Source: Flavobacterium sp. NKUCC04_CG
GTDB taxonomy: Bacteria; Bacteroidota; Bacteroidia; Flavobacteriales; Flavobacteriaceae
DNA: 60,098 nt
Assembly: GCF_019345525.1 (NCBI RefSeq)
Contig: NZ_JAHKRA010000021.1
Coordinates: forward strand, 1 to 60,098
Direction: 5' to 3'
Shown: positions 21,125 to 29,339 of the stretch, piece after piece
Numbering within the stretch: position 1 is the first letter of the stretch
How the letters are laid out: every line of letters starts with the position of its first letter
Position numbers and translations under genes: made by a program
The notes under the pieces: generated by a model
Databases searched by the model: none
What the model saw: only the letters and a program-made list of their open reading frames with translations
What the model was told of the DNA's origin: nothing

Positions 21125-22267
21125 CTATTTAAATGCTTGTTCGAGATCCTGAATTAAGTCGTCAATATCTTCCACACCCACACTCAATCGAACCAAGTCA
21201 TCAGTAACACCGATTTCCTTGCGTTTGTCTTCGGGTATAGAAGCATGTGTCATCAAAGCCGGATGGTTGGCCAAGGATTCCACCCCTCCCAAAGATTCTG
21301 CTAAAGTAAACACCTCAACCCTTTCCAAAAAGTCAATGGCATCTGCCTTTGCTCCAGATTTAAACGTAAAGGAAACCATGCCTCCAAAACCGTTTTTCAT
21401 CTGTTTTTGAGCGATATCAAACTGCGGATGATCTTCAAGTCCCGGATAAAAAACCTGATTAACTTTAGGGTGATTTTTTAAATAATGCGCCACCTTCATT
21501 CCGTTTTCAGAATGACGTTGTACGCGTAAATGCAATGTCTTGATTCCTCTAAGCACCAAAAAACTCTCTTGAGGTCCTAAGGTAGCTCCTGTTGCAAATT
21601 GGTAGAAATGCAGTTTCTCTCCCAATTCGGCCTCTTTGGTTATCAACGCTCCAGCAATCACGTCTGAATGCCCACCTAAGTATTTGGTTGCAGAATGCAT
21701 CACTACATCTGCACCTAAATCCAATGGGTTTTGCAAATAAGGCGTTGCAAAGGTATTGTCTACAACAAATAGAATTTTTTTCTCTTTGGTAATTTCAGCT
21801 ATACGCGCAATATCTGCCAATTTCATCAACGGATTAGTCGGTGTTTCCACCCATACCAATTTCGTTTTAGCTGTTATAACCGATTGAAAGGCCTCAATAT
21901 TATTCATATCAACGAAATGGAATACAATTCCCATGTCTTGATAAATTCTCGTAAACATTCTATAGGTTCCGCCATAAAGATCGTCCATAGCAATAACTTC
22001 ATCTCCCGGTTTTAACATGCGCAACACACAATCCGTGGCCGCTAATCCTGAAGAAAAAGCCAATCCTCTTGCGCCGTTTTCGATACTGGCCAATGCGTTT
22101 TCCAAAGCCGTTCTCGTCGGGTTGGCTGCGCGACTGTATTCGTAACCCGAGTGAACACCAGGGCTGCTTTGTGCAAAGGTAGAGGTATGATATACCGGAG
22201 GCATTACAGCGCCTGTACTCGGATCGACTTGCTGACCTCCATGAATGGTTTTAGTATTGAATTTCAT
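21125..22267 (-). CDS. Cystathionine gamma-synthase/lyase family PLP enzyme
   Basis: 380 aa, normal for the Cys/Met metabolism PLP-dependent family. The PLP-binding lysine is K195 in HSATKYLGGHSD, and the motifs YEYSRAANPTR, SSGLAATDC and NPLMKLADI are present. The enzyme either joins O-acyl-homoserine to cysteine (gamma-synthase, metB) or cleaves cystathionine (lyase); the sequence alone does not settle which. The gene stands alone, with a ~220-nt leader that can fold into alternative hairpins, suggesting regulation by sulfur-amino-acid supply. Confidence 0.9.
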   Translation of the reverse strand: MKFNTKTIHGGQQVDPSTGAVMPPVYHTSTFAQSSPGVHSGYEYSRAANPTRTALENALASIENGARGLAFSSGLAATDCVLRMLKPGDEVIAMDDLYGGTYRMFTRIYQDMGIVFHFVDMNNIEAFQSVITAKTKLVWVETPTNPLMKLADIARIAEITKEKKILFVVDNTFATPYLQNPLDLGADVVMHSATKYLGGHSDVIAGALITKEAELGEKLHFYQFATGATLGPQESFLVLRGIKTLHLRVQRHSENGMKVAHYLKNHPKVNQVFYPGLEDHPQFDIAQKQMKNGFGGMVSFTFKSGAKADAIDFLERVEVFTLAESLGGVESLANHPALMTHASIPEDKRKEIGVTDDLVRLSVGVEDIDDLIQDLEQAFK

Positions 22268-22293
22268 CTTGTTTTTTATTGTTTTTAAAGCCT

Positions 22294-22343
22294 GGTAGTA
22301 ACCACCGTCCTCTCACCTGATTATACACTGATAACTCACGGCG
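22294..22343 (-). promoter_or_regulatory. Candidate structured leader of the metB-like gene
   Basis: On the minus strand, CGCCGT (22338-22343) can pair with ACGGTG (22303-22308), while GGTGG (22302-22306) can instead pair with CTACC (22294-22298). The two helices share bases and exclude one another, just upstream of the start codon at 22267. A further hairpin (cattgg / ccaatg) lies near 22443-22464. I do not recognise any SAM riboswitch consensus, so this is a candidate only. Confidence 0.35.
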
Positions 22344-22487
22344 TTTCGAACAATTTTCCCACTAGCTTTTCGTTTAATACTCTAATTACAAACCTATTAA
22401 CATCGCAAAAAGCAATAATGAATCGCATGTTTAACAGTCAATTCATTGGTTTATTCTCCCAATGTCATTTTGCATTTGATTTAAACA

Positions 22488-22527
22488 CAAATATACTTTT
22501 AATTACAAAGTAAATTGTATAAATTTG
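22488..22527. promoter_or_regulatory. Divergent candidate promoters for metB-like gene and RsiV-like lipoprotein
   Basis: TATATTTG on the minus strand (22488-22495) and TAAATTTG on the plus strand (22520-22527) both fit the Bacteroidetes -7 consensus TAnnTTTG. No well-spaced -33 TTTG is clear for either. The minus-strand site would give the metB-like gene a leader of about 220 nt. Confidence 0.4.
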
Positions 22528-22556
22528 TTATTAATTAACACTTTTTCCTGCGCCTT

Positions 22557-23312
22557 ATGAAGACCTTTCCCTTATTATTTATGAGTTTATTACTGGTCGT
22601 TAGTTGTCAGAAAGACAAGGGCTTGGTTTTTGAAACTCAAAAATTCGAACAGCTTTCCACACCGCCTTGTACCGAGGACGATTGTACCAAAGCTACGATT
22701 GAAATTCCCATTGCGATTAACAAAAATTCAATAGCTGCCGACAGCATCAACAAAACGACCTTATTGACCATTAGTCAAATCGTTTCATTTGCTGAAGAAC
22801 CGAGTAAGGCTACTACATACGAAGAAATTGTATCCTCTTTTGTAGAGTCGTATAACCAACTCAAGAGAGATTACCCAAAAGAAAGTACTCCTTGGCAAGC
22901 ACAGGTTAGCGGAACTGTTGCTTATCAAAGTCCACAAATCATATCCATACACCTCAAGCACTATACTTTTTCTGGAGGAGCGCACGGATATGAAGGCCTA
23001 CGCGCCCTAAATTACAATCCGGAAAACGGTCATTTATACACCAACGACGAGCTCTTTACCGACAAAAAAGGGTTTTCTGATTTGGTTGAAAAAAAACTGC
23101 GCAGTCAACTCCATATTCCAGCCGATAAAAACCTAAACAGCATCGGATTGATGTTTGAAGACGACCGCTTTAAATTACCGGAAACCCTTTTGTACTATAA
23201 CGATCAGTTTGTCGCTTACTACAATACCTATGAAATCGCCTCTTATGCCGACGGCCCAACCAAATTGGTATTTACTTATGCCGAAGTAGCACCTTTTTTA
23301 CGCATAAAATAA
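22557..23312 (+). CDS. DUF3298/RsiV-like lipoprotein
   Basis: 251 aa. Signal peptide MKTFPLLFMSLLLVVSC gives lipobox VVSC with QKDK after it. The C-terminal half has the DUF3298 pattern: YTFSGGAHGYEGLRALNYN, then YTNDELF and a final YTYAEVAPFL-like segment (FTYAEVAPFLRIK). DUF3298/DUF4163 domains occur in anti-sigma factor RsiV and peptidoglycan deacetylase PdaC, where they form the ligand-binding part. Here the domain is a stand-alone envelope lipoprotein without a sigma factor next to it; function unknown. Confidence 0.8.
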   Translation: MKTFPLLFMSLLLVVSCQKDKGLVFETQKFEQLSTPPCTEDDCTKATIEIPIAINKNSIAADSINKTTLLTISQIVSFAEEPSKATTYEEIVSSFVESYNQLKRDYPKESTPWQAQVSGTVAYQSPQIISIHLKHYTFSGGAHGYEGLRALNYNPENGHLYTNDELFTDKKGFSDLVEKKLRSQLHIPADKNLNSIGLMFEDDRFKLPETLLYYNDQFVAYYNTYEIASYADGPTKLVFTYAEVAPFLRIK

Positions 23313-23378
23313 ATCTATAATGCTCCTGATTTTGTGCATTTATTGATTATTTTTGGCAACTGACAGAAACCGCTGATT

Positions 23379-24833
23379 TTGAGCATCTATAAAAAAATTT
23401 TTAAACAAACTGCTATTTATGGTCTAGCCACTGTATTTCCGAAATTACTCGGATTTTTCTTGGTGTCGTTCCATACGTCATTCATGGCAAATAATGTCTA
23501 TGGAGAGTACAATATTGTATTTTCCATCATGATGTTTTTTAATGTGGTCCTTGCCTTTGGTATGGAAACGGCTTTTTTTAGGTTTTACAATCTAAGAGAA
23601 GACAAACAGGAGGTTGTTAACAACTCCTTATTATACCTTTCCATTACCTCTATACTGTTTTTGGTCTTCGGACTATGGACTCAAAATTACTGGAGCAGCT
23701 ACCTACAAGTCGATGCAAAAATAATTCAATACCTGATTTGGATATTGGTTTTAGATGCCTTGGTTATTATTCCCTTTTCCAAGTTACGCGCCAATCAACG
23801 ACCCACATTTTACAGCGCTGTAAAAATTGGAAACGTCATTGTAAACGTATCCTTAAACATCTTTTTCCTGTATTTATTACCCCAACTCGCTCAGGCTTAT
23901 CCCGATTCCTTTTTTGATTCGATTTACACAGAAGGACAACAGGTTCAATACGTTTTTTTAGCCAATCTGATTGCGAGCGGATTAACGCTTTTGGTCTTTG
24001 CCTCCGATTATATAAAAATCCGATTTCACTTTAATATGGAACTCGGCAAACAGATGATTAAATACGGATTTCCCGTAATGATAGGAGGACTGGCTTTTGC
24101 TATAAACGAGAGTTTTGACAAAATTCTATTGGGCCGATTACTCCCTCCCGAAATTGCGCTTACCGAAGTGGGGAAATATGCCGCATGTTATAAGTTGGGA
24201 TTATTTATGGTTTTGTTTAGACAGGCATATACCTTGGGTATAGAACCCTTCTTTTTTAATTATGCCAAAAATGAGGACGCCCCTACAAAATACGCGACCA
24301 TTACCAAATACTTTGCTATTATAGGCAGTTTGATTATGTTGACTGTCATTGTTTTTGTCGATTTATTAAAACCGATTATGATTCCCAACCCTACTTATTG
24401 GGAAGCGATGAAAGTGGTACCCTTAATTATTTTGGCCAACTTTTGTTTGGGTATTTATGCCAATTTATCGGTTTGGTATAAACTGAGAGACAAAACCATG
24501 ATTGGAGCCTATATCTCCATTTTTGGAGCTGTATTGACCATTGTTTTAAACTACGCCCTGATTCCTATTTGGAGTTATGTAGGCTCTGCAATTGCCACTT
24601 TATTGGCTTACGGAAGCATGATGCTCATATCCTATGTTTTGGGCAATCGCTATTATCCCATTCCTTATGACAAAAAAGCCATCGTTGGCTATACCGCGAT
24701 GTCGGTAGGCCTTTCCGCCTTATATTTTTACGTTTTCAGAGAGAATTACTGGATTGGAATGGCCTTTATAGCGATTTTTGTCGGTTTATTAATTAAAAAC
24801 GAAGGCAAACTGATTAGAACATTGATGAAATAA
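23379..24833 (+). CDS. Polysaccharide/lipid-linked oligosaccharide flippase (Wzx/MATE-like)
   Basis: 484 aa, about 12-14 hydrophobic segments spread over the whole length. The N-terminus (KKIFKQTAIYGLATVFPKL) is typical of the flavobacterial oligosaccharide flippase family, which moves undecaprenyl-linked sugars across the inner membrane. The start is TTG at 23379; no in-frame ATG fits the conserved N-terminus. It precedes dut and a sugar-nucleotide gene, in line with a surface-polysaccharide setting. Confidence 0.85.
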   Translation: MSIYKKIFKQTAIYGLATVFPKLLGFFLVSFHTSFMANNVYGEYNIVFSIMMFFNVVLAFGMETAFFRFYNLREDKQEVVNNSLLYLSITSILFLVFGLWTQNYWSSYLQVDAKIIQYLIWILVLDALVIIPFSKLRANQRPTFYSAVKIGNVIVNVSLNIFFLYLLPQLAQAYPDSFFDSIYTEGQQVQYVFLANLIASGLTLLVFASDYIKIRFHFNMELGKQMIKYGFPVMIGGLAFAINESFDKILLGRLLPPEIALTEVGKYAACYKLGLFMVLFRQAYTLGIEPFFFNYAKNEDAPTKYATITKYFAIIGSLIMLTVIVFVDLLKPIMIPNPTYWEAMKVVPLIILANFCLGIYANLSVWYKLRDKTMIGAYISIFGAVLTIVLNYALIPIWSYVGSAIATLLAYGSMMLISYVLGNRYYPIPYDKKAIVGYTAMSVGLSALYFYVFRENYWIGMAFIAIFVGLLIKNEGKLIRTLMK

Positions 24834-24980
24834 CCCAAACAGCTTTTATTAAATATATAGAATACCTTATATTTGTTTCACGTGAAGCCGTATGGATTAT
24901 TTCCCTTGACTTTAGTATGCTCAGAGTCAAATCCAATATGCAGCTGCGTATTTTAGAACTGTTGAATAAAACAAAACCGT

Positions 24981-25418
24981 ATGAAAACCATAAAAATAAT
25001 TAATCACTCGCAACACCCTTTACCGAATTACGAAACCACTTCCTCTGCAGGTATGGATTTACGAGCGAATATCAGTACACCTATTACTTTAAAATCACTG
25101 GAACGAGCCATAGTACCAACGGGATTATTTATTGAATTACCCGATGGTTATGAAGCGCAAATTCGCCCGAGAAGTGGCTTGGCTGCTAAAAAGGGAATTA
25201 CCCTACTCAATTCACCAGGAACTATAGATGCGGACTATCGCGGCGAGATTGGCATCATTTTGGTTAATCTATCTACAGAGCCCTTTGTGGTTGAAAACGG
25301 GGAGCGCATTGCTCAAATGGTGATTTCCAAATTTGAACAAATTCAATGGGAAGCCGTTAACGTGCTTTCGGAAACCGAACGCGGCACTGGAGGATTTGGC
25401 AGTACTGGAACCAAATAA
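24981..25418 (+). CDS. dut: dUTP diphosphatase
   Basis: 145 aa, normal for the trimeric dUTPase family, which hydrolyses dUTP to dUMP and PPi. All five motifs are visible: [46 protein letters not shown] and the C-terminal [10 protein letters not shown] arm. The nucleotidyltransferase gene starts 17 bp after it, suggesting one transcript with the upstream flippase. TATATTTG-like sequence near 24867 and a ttcacgtgaa palindrome (24877-24886) lie in its leader. Confidence 0.96.
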   Translation: MKTIKIINHSQHPLPNYETTSSAGMDLRANISTPITLKSLERAIVPTGLFIELPDGYEAQIRPRSGLAAKKGITLLNSPGTIDADYRGEIGIILVNLSTEPFVVENGERIAQMVISKFEQIQWEAVNVLSETERGTGGFGSTGTK

Positions 25419-25434
25419 AAAAATTGCAAGAAAA

Positions 25435-26445
25435 ATGAAAATAATAGTACCTATGGCTGGACGAGGTTCTCGTCTTCGCCCGCATACACTTACGGTTCCC
25501 AAACCGTTAATTCCCATAGCGGGAAAACCTATAGTACATCGATTGGTCGAAGATATCGCCAAAGTTTTGGACGGTACCATAGAAGAAATCGCCTTTATCA
25601 TACACGAGAGTTTTGGTAAAAAAGTAGAAGCCGATTTGATTGCTATCGCAAAAAAACTCGGTGCAAAAGGCACCATATACTATCAAAATGAAGCCTTGGG
25701 TACTGCTCATGCCATTTTGTGTGCTAAAGAAAGCATGGAAGGACCAGTGGTTGTGGCTTATGCCGACACCCTTTTCCGCGCCGATTTCACTTTAGACAAA
25801 ACAGCCGACAGCGTGATTTGGGTAAAACAAGTTGCTGATCCAAGTGCTTTTGGAGTGGTACAACTCAATGCTCAAAATGAGATTGTTGATTTCGTTGAAA
25901 AACCAAAAGAATTTATCTCTGACTTGGCTATTATCGGAATTTATTATTTCAAAAGCGGCGAAACACTACGCAAGGAACTGGAATACCTTTTGGACAATAA
26001 CGTAACCAAAGGCGGCGAATACCAATTAACGGATGCTTTAGAAAACATGAAGCAAAAGGGAATGCGTTTTGTTCCAGGTAAAGTGGACGAATGGATGGAC
26101 TGCGGAAATAAAGATGTTACTGTTGATACCAACAACCGCATGCTTCGCTTTTTACATCTCGACAAGATAAATCTCGTATCCGACTCGGTACAATTGGAAA
26201 ACAGTACCATTATTCCACCTTGTTATATAGGAGAAAACGTGGTTTTAAAGAACAGTACAGTAGGTCCTCACGTTTCCATAGGTTCAGGTAGCCTAATCGA
26301 AGACACCAACATCAGCAACAGTTTGGTACAAACCTTTGCACAAATTCGCCATGCGAATTTAGACAATGCCATGGTCGGTAACTATGCTGTTTACAACGGA
26401 AAACACACCCAAATTAGTATTGGAGACTATTCCGTTTTAGAATAA
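25435..26445 (+). CDS. Sugar-phosphate nucleotidyltransferase
   Basis: 336 aa from ATG 25435; an open frame to 25333 overlaps dut and is not needed. The N-terminus MKIIVPMAGRGSRLRPHT is the NTP-transferase signature (GxGxRLxP). Residues ~1-235 form the Rossmann-type transferase domain, and the C-terminal part has hexapeptide-like repeats (STIIPPCYIGENVVLKNST) of a left-handed beta helix. The family makes NDP-sugars for surface polysaccharides; the exact sugar cannot be told. The neighbouring flippase supports that role. Confidence 0.88.
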   Translation: MKIIVPMAGRGSRLRPHTLTVPKPLIPIAGKPIVHRLVEDIAKVLDGTIEEIAFIIHESFGKKVEADLIAIAKKLGAKGTIYYQNEALGTAHAILCAKESMEGPVVVAYADTLFRADFTLDKTADSVIWVKQVADPSAFGVVQLNAQNEIVDFVEKPKEFISDLAIIGIYYFKSGETLRKELEYLLDNNVTKGGEYQLTDALENMKQKGMRFVPGKVDEWMDCGNKDVTVDTNNRMLRFLHLDKINLVSDSVQLENSTIIPPCYIGENVVLKNSTVGPHVSIGSGSLIEDTNISNSLVQTFAQIRHANLDNAMVGNYAVYNGKHTQISIGDYSVLE

Positions 26446-26454
26446 AAGAATCCA

Positions 26455-26485
26455 AAGTCCGTTTTGTATTTAACGAAACGGACTT
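26455..26485 (+). terminator. Hairpin after the nucleotidyltransferase gene
   Basis: aagtccgttt (26455-26464) pairs with aaacggactt (26476-26485) around an 11-nt loop, just 10 bp after the stop codon. No T tract follows, so it may be a weak terminator or a transcript-end stabiliser. Confidence 0.5.
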
Positions 26486-26544
26486 GATATATAAAAAGGG
26501 AATGTTATTTGCTATGGCTATACCAATTCGTTTTTTTCGCTCCA

Positions 26545-26562
26545 ACTAAACGATCGTTTAGT
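26545..26562. promoter_or_regulatory. Perfect 18-bp palindrome upstream of the DUF4292 gene
   Basis: actaaacgatcgtttagt equals its own reverse complement. It lies 66 bp before the start of the lipoprotein gene at 26628. Such a site could bind a dimeric repressor (TetR-like operators have this form), but no regulator is adjacent, so the role is unknown. Confidence 0.4.
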
Positions 26563-26627
26563 ACAAATCGCCGAAAAAGATTTAGCAAAAGTTATAGAAT
26601 CGTTTAAAACAACAACCACAGTCTTAT

Positions 26628-27407
26628 ATGAAAAAAGTCTTCGCCCTTTGCCTAATACTACTCACTTTAGGAGCTTGTAAATCAACCCAAATACCCGGAA
26701 CCGATATAACGGAATCCGCGGCATCTCAATCCAAATCCGTACTAAATATTGTAAACGGACATTATAAAAACTCCCTCGATTTTAAAACAGCCTTTATTAA
26801 AGGTAGTACAAACTATCAGGGTAAAGGTCAAAACCTCAATGCAACGACCGAAATTCGCATCGAAAAAGACAAGCAGATTCTACTTAACGTAAAATTTTTG
26901 GGTTTCACTGTCGCCAAAGCACTAATTACTAAAGACAAAGTACAGTATTACGAAAAAATGAATAGCGCCTATTTTGAAGGCGACTACCGTATGTTGAGCC
27001 AATGGTTGGGTACCGACTTGGATTTTCAAAAAGTTCAAAATCTACTTTTGGGACATGCGATTAATGATTTAAATCGAGAAAAACTCATAGCGAGTTTGGA
27101 AGAAGGACTGCACAAACTTGAGTCTACCAATACCAAAGGTCTCGAATCTACCTATTACTTTGAGGACGAGGGATTGCTACTTAAAAAAGAGGCGCTGACT
27201 CAGAAAAAACAAAATCGGAGCATCACCATTTCCTATCCCAATTATCAAAAGATACAGAACATCACCCTGCCCACCGAAATAAAAATCGATGCAGAACAAG
27301 AAAAAACCATACATTTGAACATTATTTATAACCAAGTGACTTTTAATGAGGAATTAACGTTCCCCTACAGTGTTCCGAGCAATTATAAACGAATCAATAT
27401 TAATTAA
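26628..27407 (+). CDS. DUF4292 lipoprotein
   Basis: 259 aa. Signal MKKVFALCLILLTLGAC with KSTQIPG gives a clear lipobox GAC. The body matches the flavobacterial DUF4292 pattern (LNVKFLGFTVAKALITKDKV, YYEKMNSAYFEGDY, SQWLGTDLDFQKVQNLLLG), a LolA/LolB-like beta fold often placed before an EnvC-like gene, as here (18 bp gap). It probably acts at the inner face of the outer membrane, possibly in lipoprotein handling; that role is inferred. Confidence 0.85.
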   Translation: MKKVFALCLILLTLGACKSTQIPGTDITESAASQSKSVLNIVNGHYKNSLDFKTAFIKGSTNYQGKGQNLNATTEIRIEKDKQILLNVKFLGFTVAKALITKDKVQYYEKMNSAYFEGDYRMLSQWLGTDLDFQKVQNLLLGHAINDLNREKLIASLEEGLHKLESTNTKGLESTYYFEDEGLLLKKEALTQKKQNRSITISYPNYQKIQNITLPTEIKIDAEQEKTIHLNIIYNQVTFNEELTFPYSVPSNYKRININ

Positions 27408-27425
27408 ATTGGCTAAAAATATTCA

Positions 27426-28694
27426 ATGCAAAGACTGATTTACATCCTATTATTCACGTTATTGTGTCAGGCCTCATGGTCACAAACCACTGATAAACAG
27501 CGCAATTTGGAACTTCGCAAAGAACAAATTTTGAAAGAAATAAAAAACGTTCAAAAAATGTTGCTTACCGAAAAATCCAAAGAGCGTAACGTACTTGCGG
27601 AAATTGCTGAGCAAAATAAGAAGATCCGACTCAGTCAAGAATTGATTCAAAATACCCAACAACAACTGCGTTTGTTAACAGATAATATCTATAAAAATCA
27701 GTTACAAATCAATAAGCTTCAAAAAGAACTCGGTATTCTCAAAGCCGATTATGCCAAAATGATTGCCAAATCGTATAAAAGTCGTTCGGAGCAAAGCCGT
27801 ATGATGTTCATTTTATCATCTAAAAACTTCTTGCAGGCCTATAAACGCATTCAATACATGAAACAATACGCCAGTTTTCGAAAGAATCAAGGCGAAGAAG
27901 TAAAAGTAAAATCGACGGAAGTTCAAGCCATTGTGGCAACCTTAGAAAGTCAAAAATCCAAGCAGCGCTTGTTGTTAAACGATGCTGAAAAGGAAAAGAA
28001 AGAATTGGAGAAAGATCGTATTAAGCAAGAAGAACTCGTTGCTTTAATCAAAAAAGATCAAAAGAAATACAACGATCAAATCAAGAAAAAACAGGAGGAA
28101 ACTCGAGCGATTGACCGACAAATTCAGAAATTGATTCGCGAAGCTATTGCAGAAGCTAACAGAAAAGCAAGGGAAGCCGCGGCGAAGGCAGCAGCAAAAG
28201 CGGGTAAAAAAACACCAACTGCTCCAGCCAAATCCAACACGACTACTTTCGAATTAACACCTGAAGGCAAAATTATAGCAAATAACTTTAAAGCCAATCA
28301 AGGTAGCTTGCCTTGGCCGGTGGCAAAAGGCTATATATCACTACCATACGGAGACCAACCCCATCCGGTACAAAGCCAACTAACCATTCACAATAGTGGT
28401 TTGGAAATCAGCACCGAGCCCGGCTCGTCTGCACGTGCTGTTTTTGGAGGCGAAGTACTTCAAGTACAAGTGCTTTCGGGAGGAAACAAAGCGGTTTTGA
28501 TTCAACATGGAGATTATATCACCGTTTATCAAAACCTGAGTTCTGTAAGTGTTAAAAAAGGGGATAAAGTAAGCATTAAAGAAAATATAGGAACGATCAG
28601 TACCAATGCTACAGGACGTGCCGTTTTAAAATTTTTACTTTCCCACAATACCACTATTCACAATCCGCAAAGCTGGTTGAGCAGAAGTAACTAA
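27426..28694 (+). CDS. EnvC-like murein hydrolase activator with degenerate LytM domain
   Basis: 422 aa. A signal peptide (MQRLIYILLFTLLCQASWSQ) is followed by a long coiled coil (~25-260, Lys/Glu/Gln rich), an Ala/Lys linker and a C-terminal M23/LytM domain (~295-420). The catalytic zinc ligands seem lost: the first His-x-x-x-Asp becomes HNSGLE, the usual YxHL His becomes YQNLS, and the final HxH is LKFLL. That is the EnvC pattern: an activator of amidases at the division site, not an enzyme. It follows the DUF4292 gene in the same operon. Confidence 0.85.
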   Translation: MQRLIYILLFTLLCQASWSQTTDKQRNLELRKEQILKEIKNVQKMLLTEKSKERNVLAEIAEQNKKIRLSQELIQNTQQQLRLLTDNIYKNQLQINKLQKELGILKADYAKMIAKSYKSRSEQSRMMFILSSKNFLQAYKRIQYMKQYASFRKNQGEEVKVKSTEVQAIVATLESQKSKQRLLLNDAEKEKKELEKDRIKQEELVALIKKDQKKYNDQIKKKQEETRAIDRQIQKLIREAIAEANRKAREAAAKAAAKAGKKTPTAPAKSNTTTFELTPEGKIIANNFKANQGSLPWPVAKGYISLPYGDQPHPVQSQLTIHNSGLEISTEPGSSARAVFGGEVLQVQVLSGGNKAVLIQHGDYITVYQNLSSVSVKKGDKVSIKENIGTISTNATGRAVLKFLLSHNTTIHNPQSWLSRSN

Positions 28695-28715
28695 CGCAAT
28701 AGAAAAACACTTTTT

Positions 28716-29249
28716 ATGAGCAGTAGAAAACCTTTTAATCTACAACAATGGATCGAAGCGAATCGCGATCTATTAAAACCCCCAGTGGGCAATAAAAACA
28801 TTTATATAGAATCTGAAGATTTTATAGTGATGGTCGTAGGAGGGCCTAACGCTCGTAAGGATTTTCACTATAATGAATCAGAGGAATTCTTTTACCAGTT
28901 GGAAGGAAGTATTCAGGTTGATATTCAAGAGGACGGCATTCGAAAATCCCTGATTTTAAATCCGGGCGACATTTACTTGTTACCGGCAAAAACACCACAT
29001 AGCCCTATTCGCACAGCGGGTTCGGTGGGATTGGTTGTCGAAAAAACCAGAGAGGGCAAAGGCCAACGCGACGGTTTGTTGTGGTATTGCGAAAACTGCA
29101 ACCATTTATTACACGAGGCGTATTTTGAATTGACGAATATAGAAACGGATTTTTTACCCCACTTTAAAACCTTCTACACTTCTGAAACCCTCAGAAGCTG
29201 CAGCAATTGCCAAACGGTAATGGAAGCCGATGCACGATTTATTAAGTAA
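28716..29249 (+). CDS. nbaC: 3-hydroxyanthranilate 3,4-dioxygenase
   Basis: 177 aa, the usual bacterial length. It opens the ring of 3-hydroxyanthranilate in the kynurenine route to quinolinate/NAD or to degradation. The cupin iron ligands are in DFHYNESEEFFYQLEG (His and Glu) and KTPHSP (His). A C-terminal rubredoxin-like site (CENC and CSNC) is present, as in bacterial HAO proteins. It lies 21 bp after the envC-like gene and before an aldehyde dehydrogenase; the other kynurenine genes are not in this window. Confidence 0.94.
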   Translation: MSSRKPFNLQQWIEANRDLLKPPVGNKNIYIESEDFIVMVVGGPNARKDFHYNESEEFFYQLEGSIQVDIQEDGIRKSLILNPGDIYLLPAKTPHSPIRTAGSVGLVVEKTREGKGQRDGLLWYCENCNHLLHEAYFELTNIETDFLPHFKTFYTSETLRSCSNCQTVMEADARFIK

Positions 29250-29283
29250 TCATTAGCATAGTCGAAATCGTCGGGCAGCTTCC

Positions 29284-29308
29284 ATATATTTTTTGTAAAT
29301 TCGCAGCA
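29284..29308 (+). promoter_or_regulatory. Candidate promoter of the ALDH7-type gene
   Basis: ttttttgtaaattcgcagc precedes the start codon by about 40 bp. TAAATTCG is a near match to the flavobacterial -7 box TAnnTTTG. There is no clear -33 TTTG at the right spacing, so this is tentative. Confidence 0.3.
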
Positions 29309-29339
29309 CAATAATAGATCAATCAATTAACAATATATC

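Noticed and set aside
22268..22500. Known SAM-I or SAM-II riboswitch upstream of the metB-like gene
   Set aside because: Neither the S-box core nor the SAM-II pseudoknot consensus could be matched; left as an unclassified candidate leader.
24877..24886. ttcacgtgaa palindrome upstream of dut
   Set aside because: Ten bases with no regulator or second site nearby; can occur by chance.
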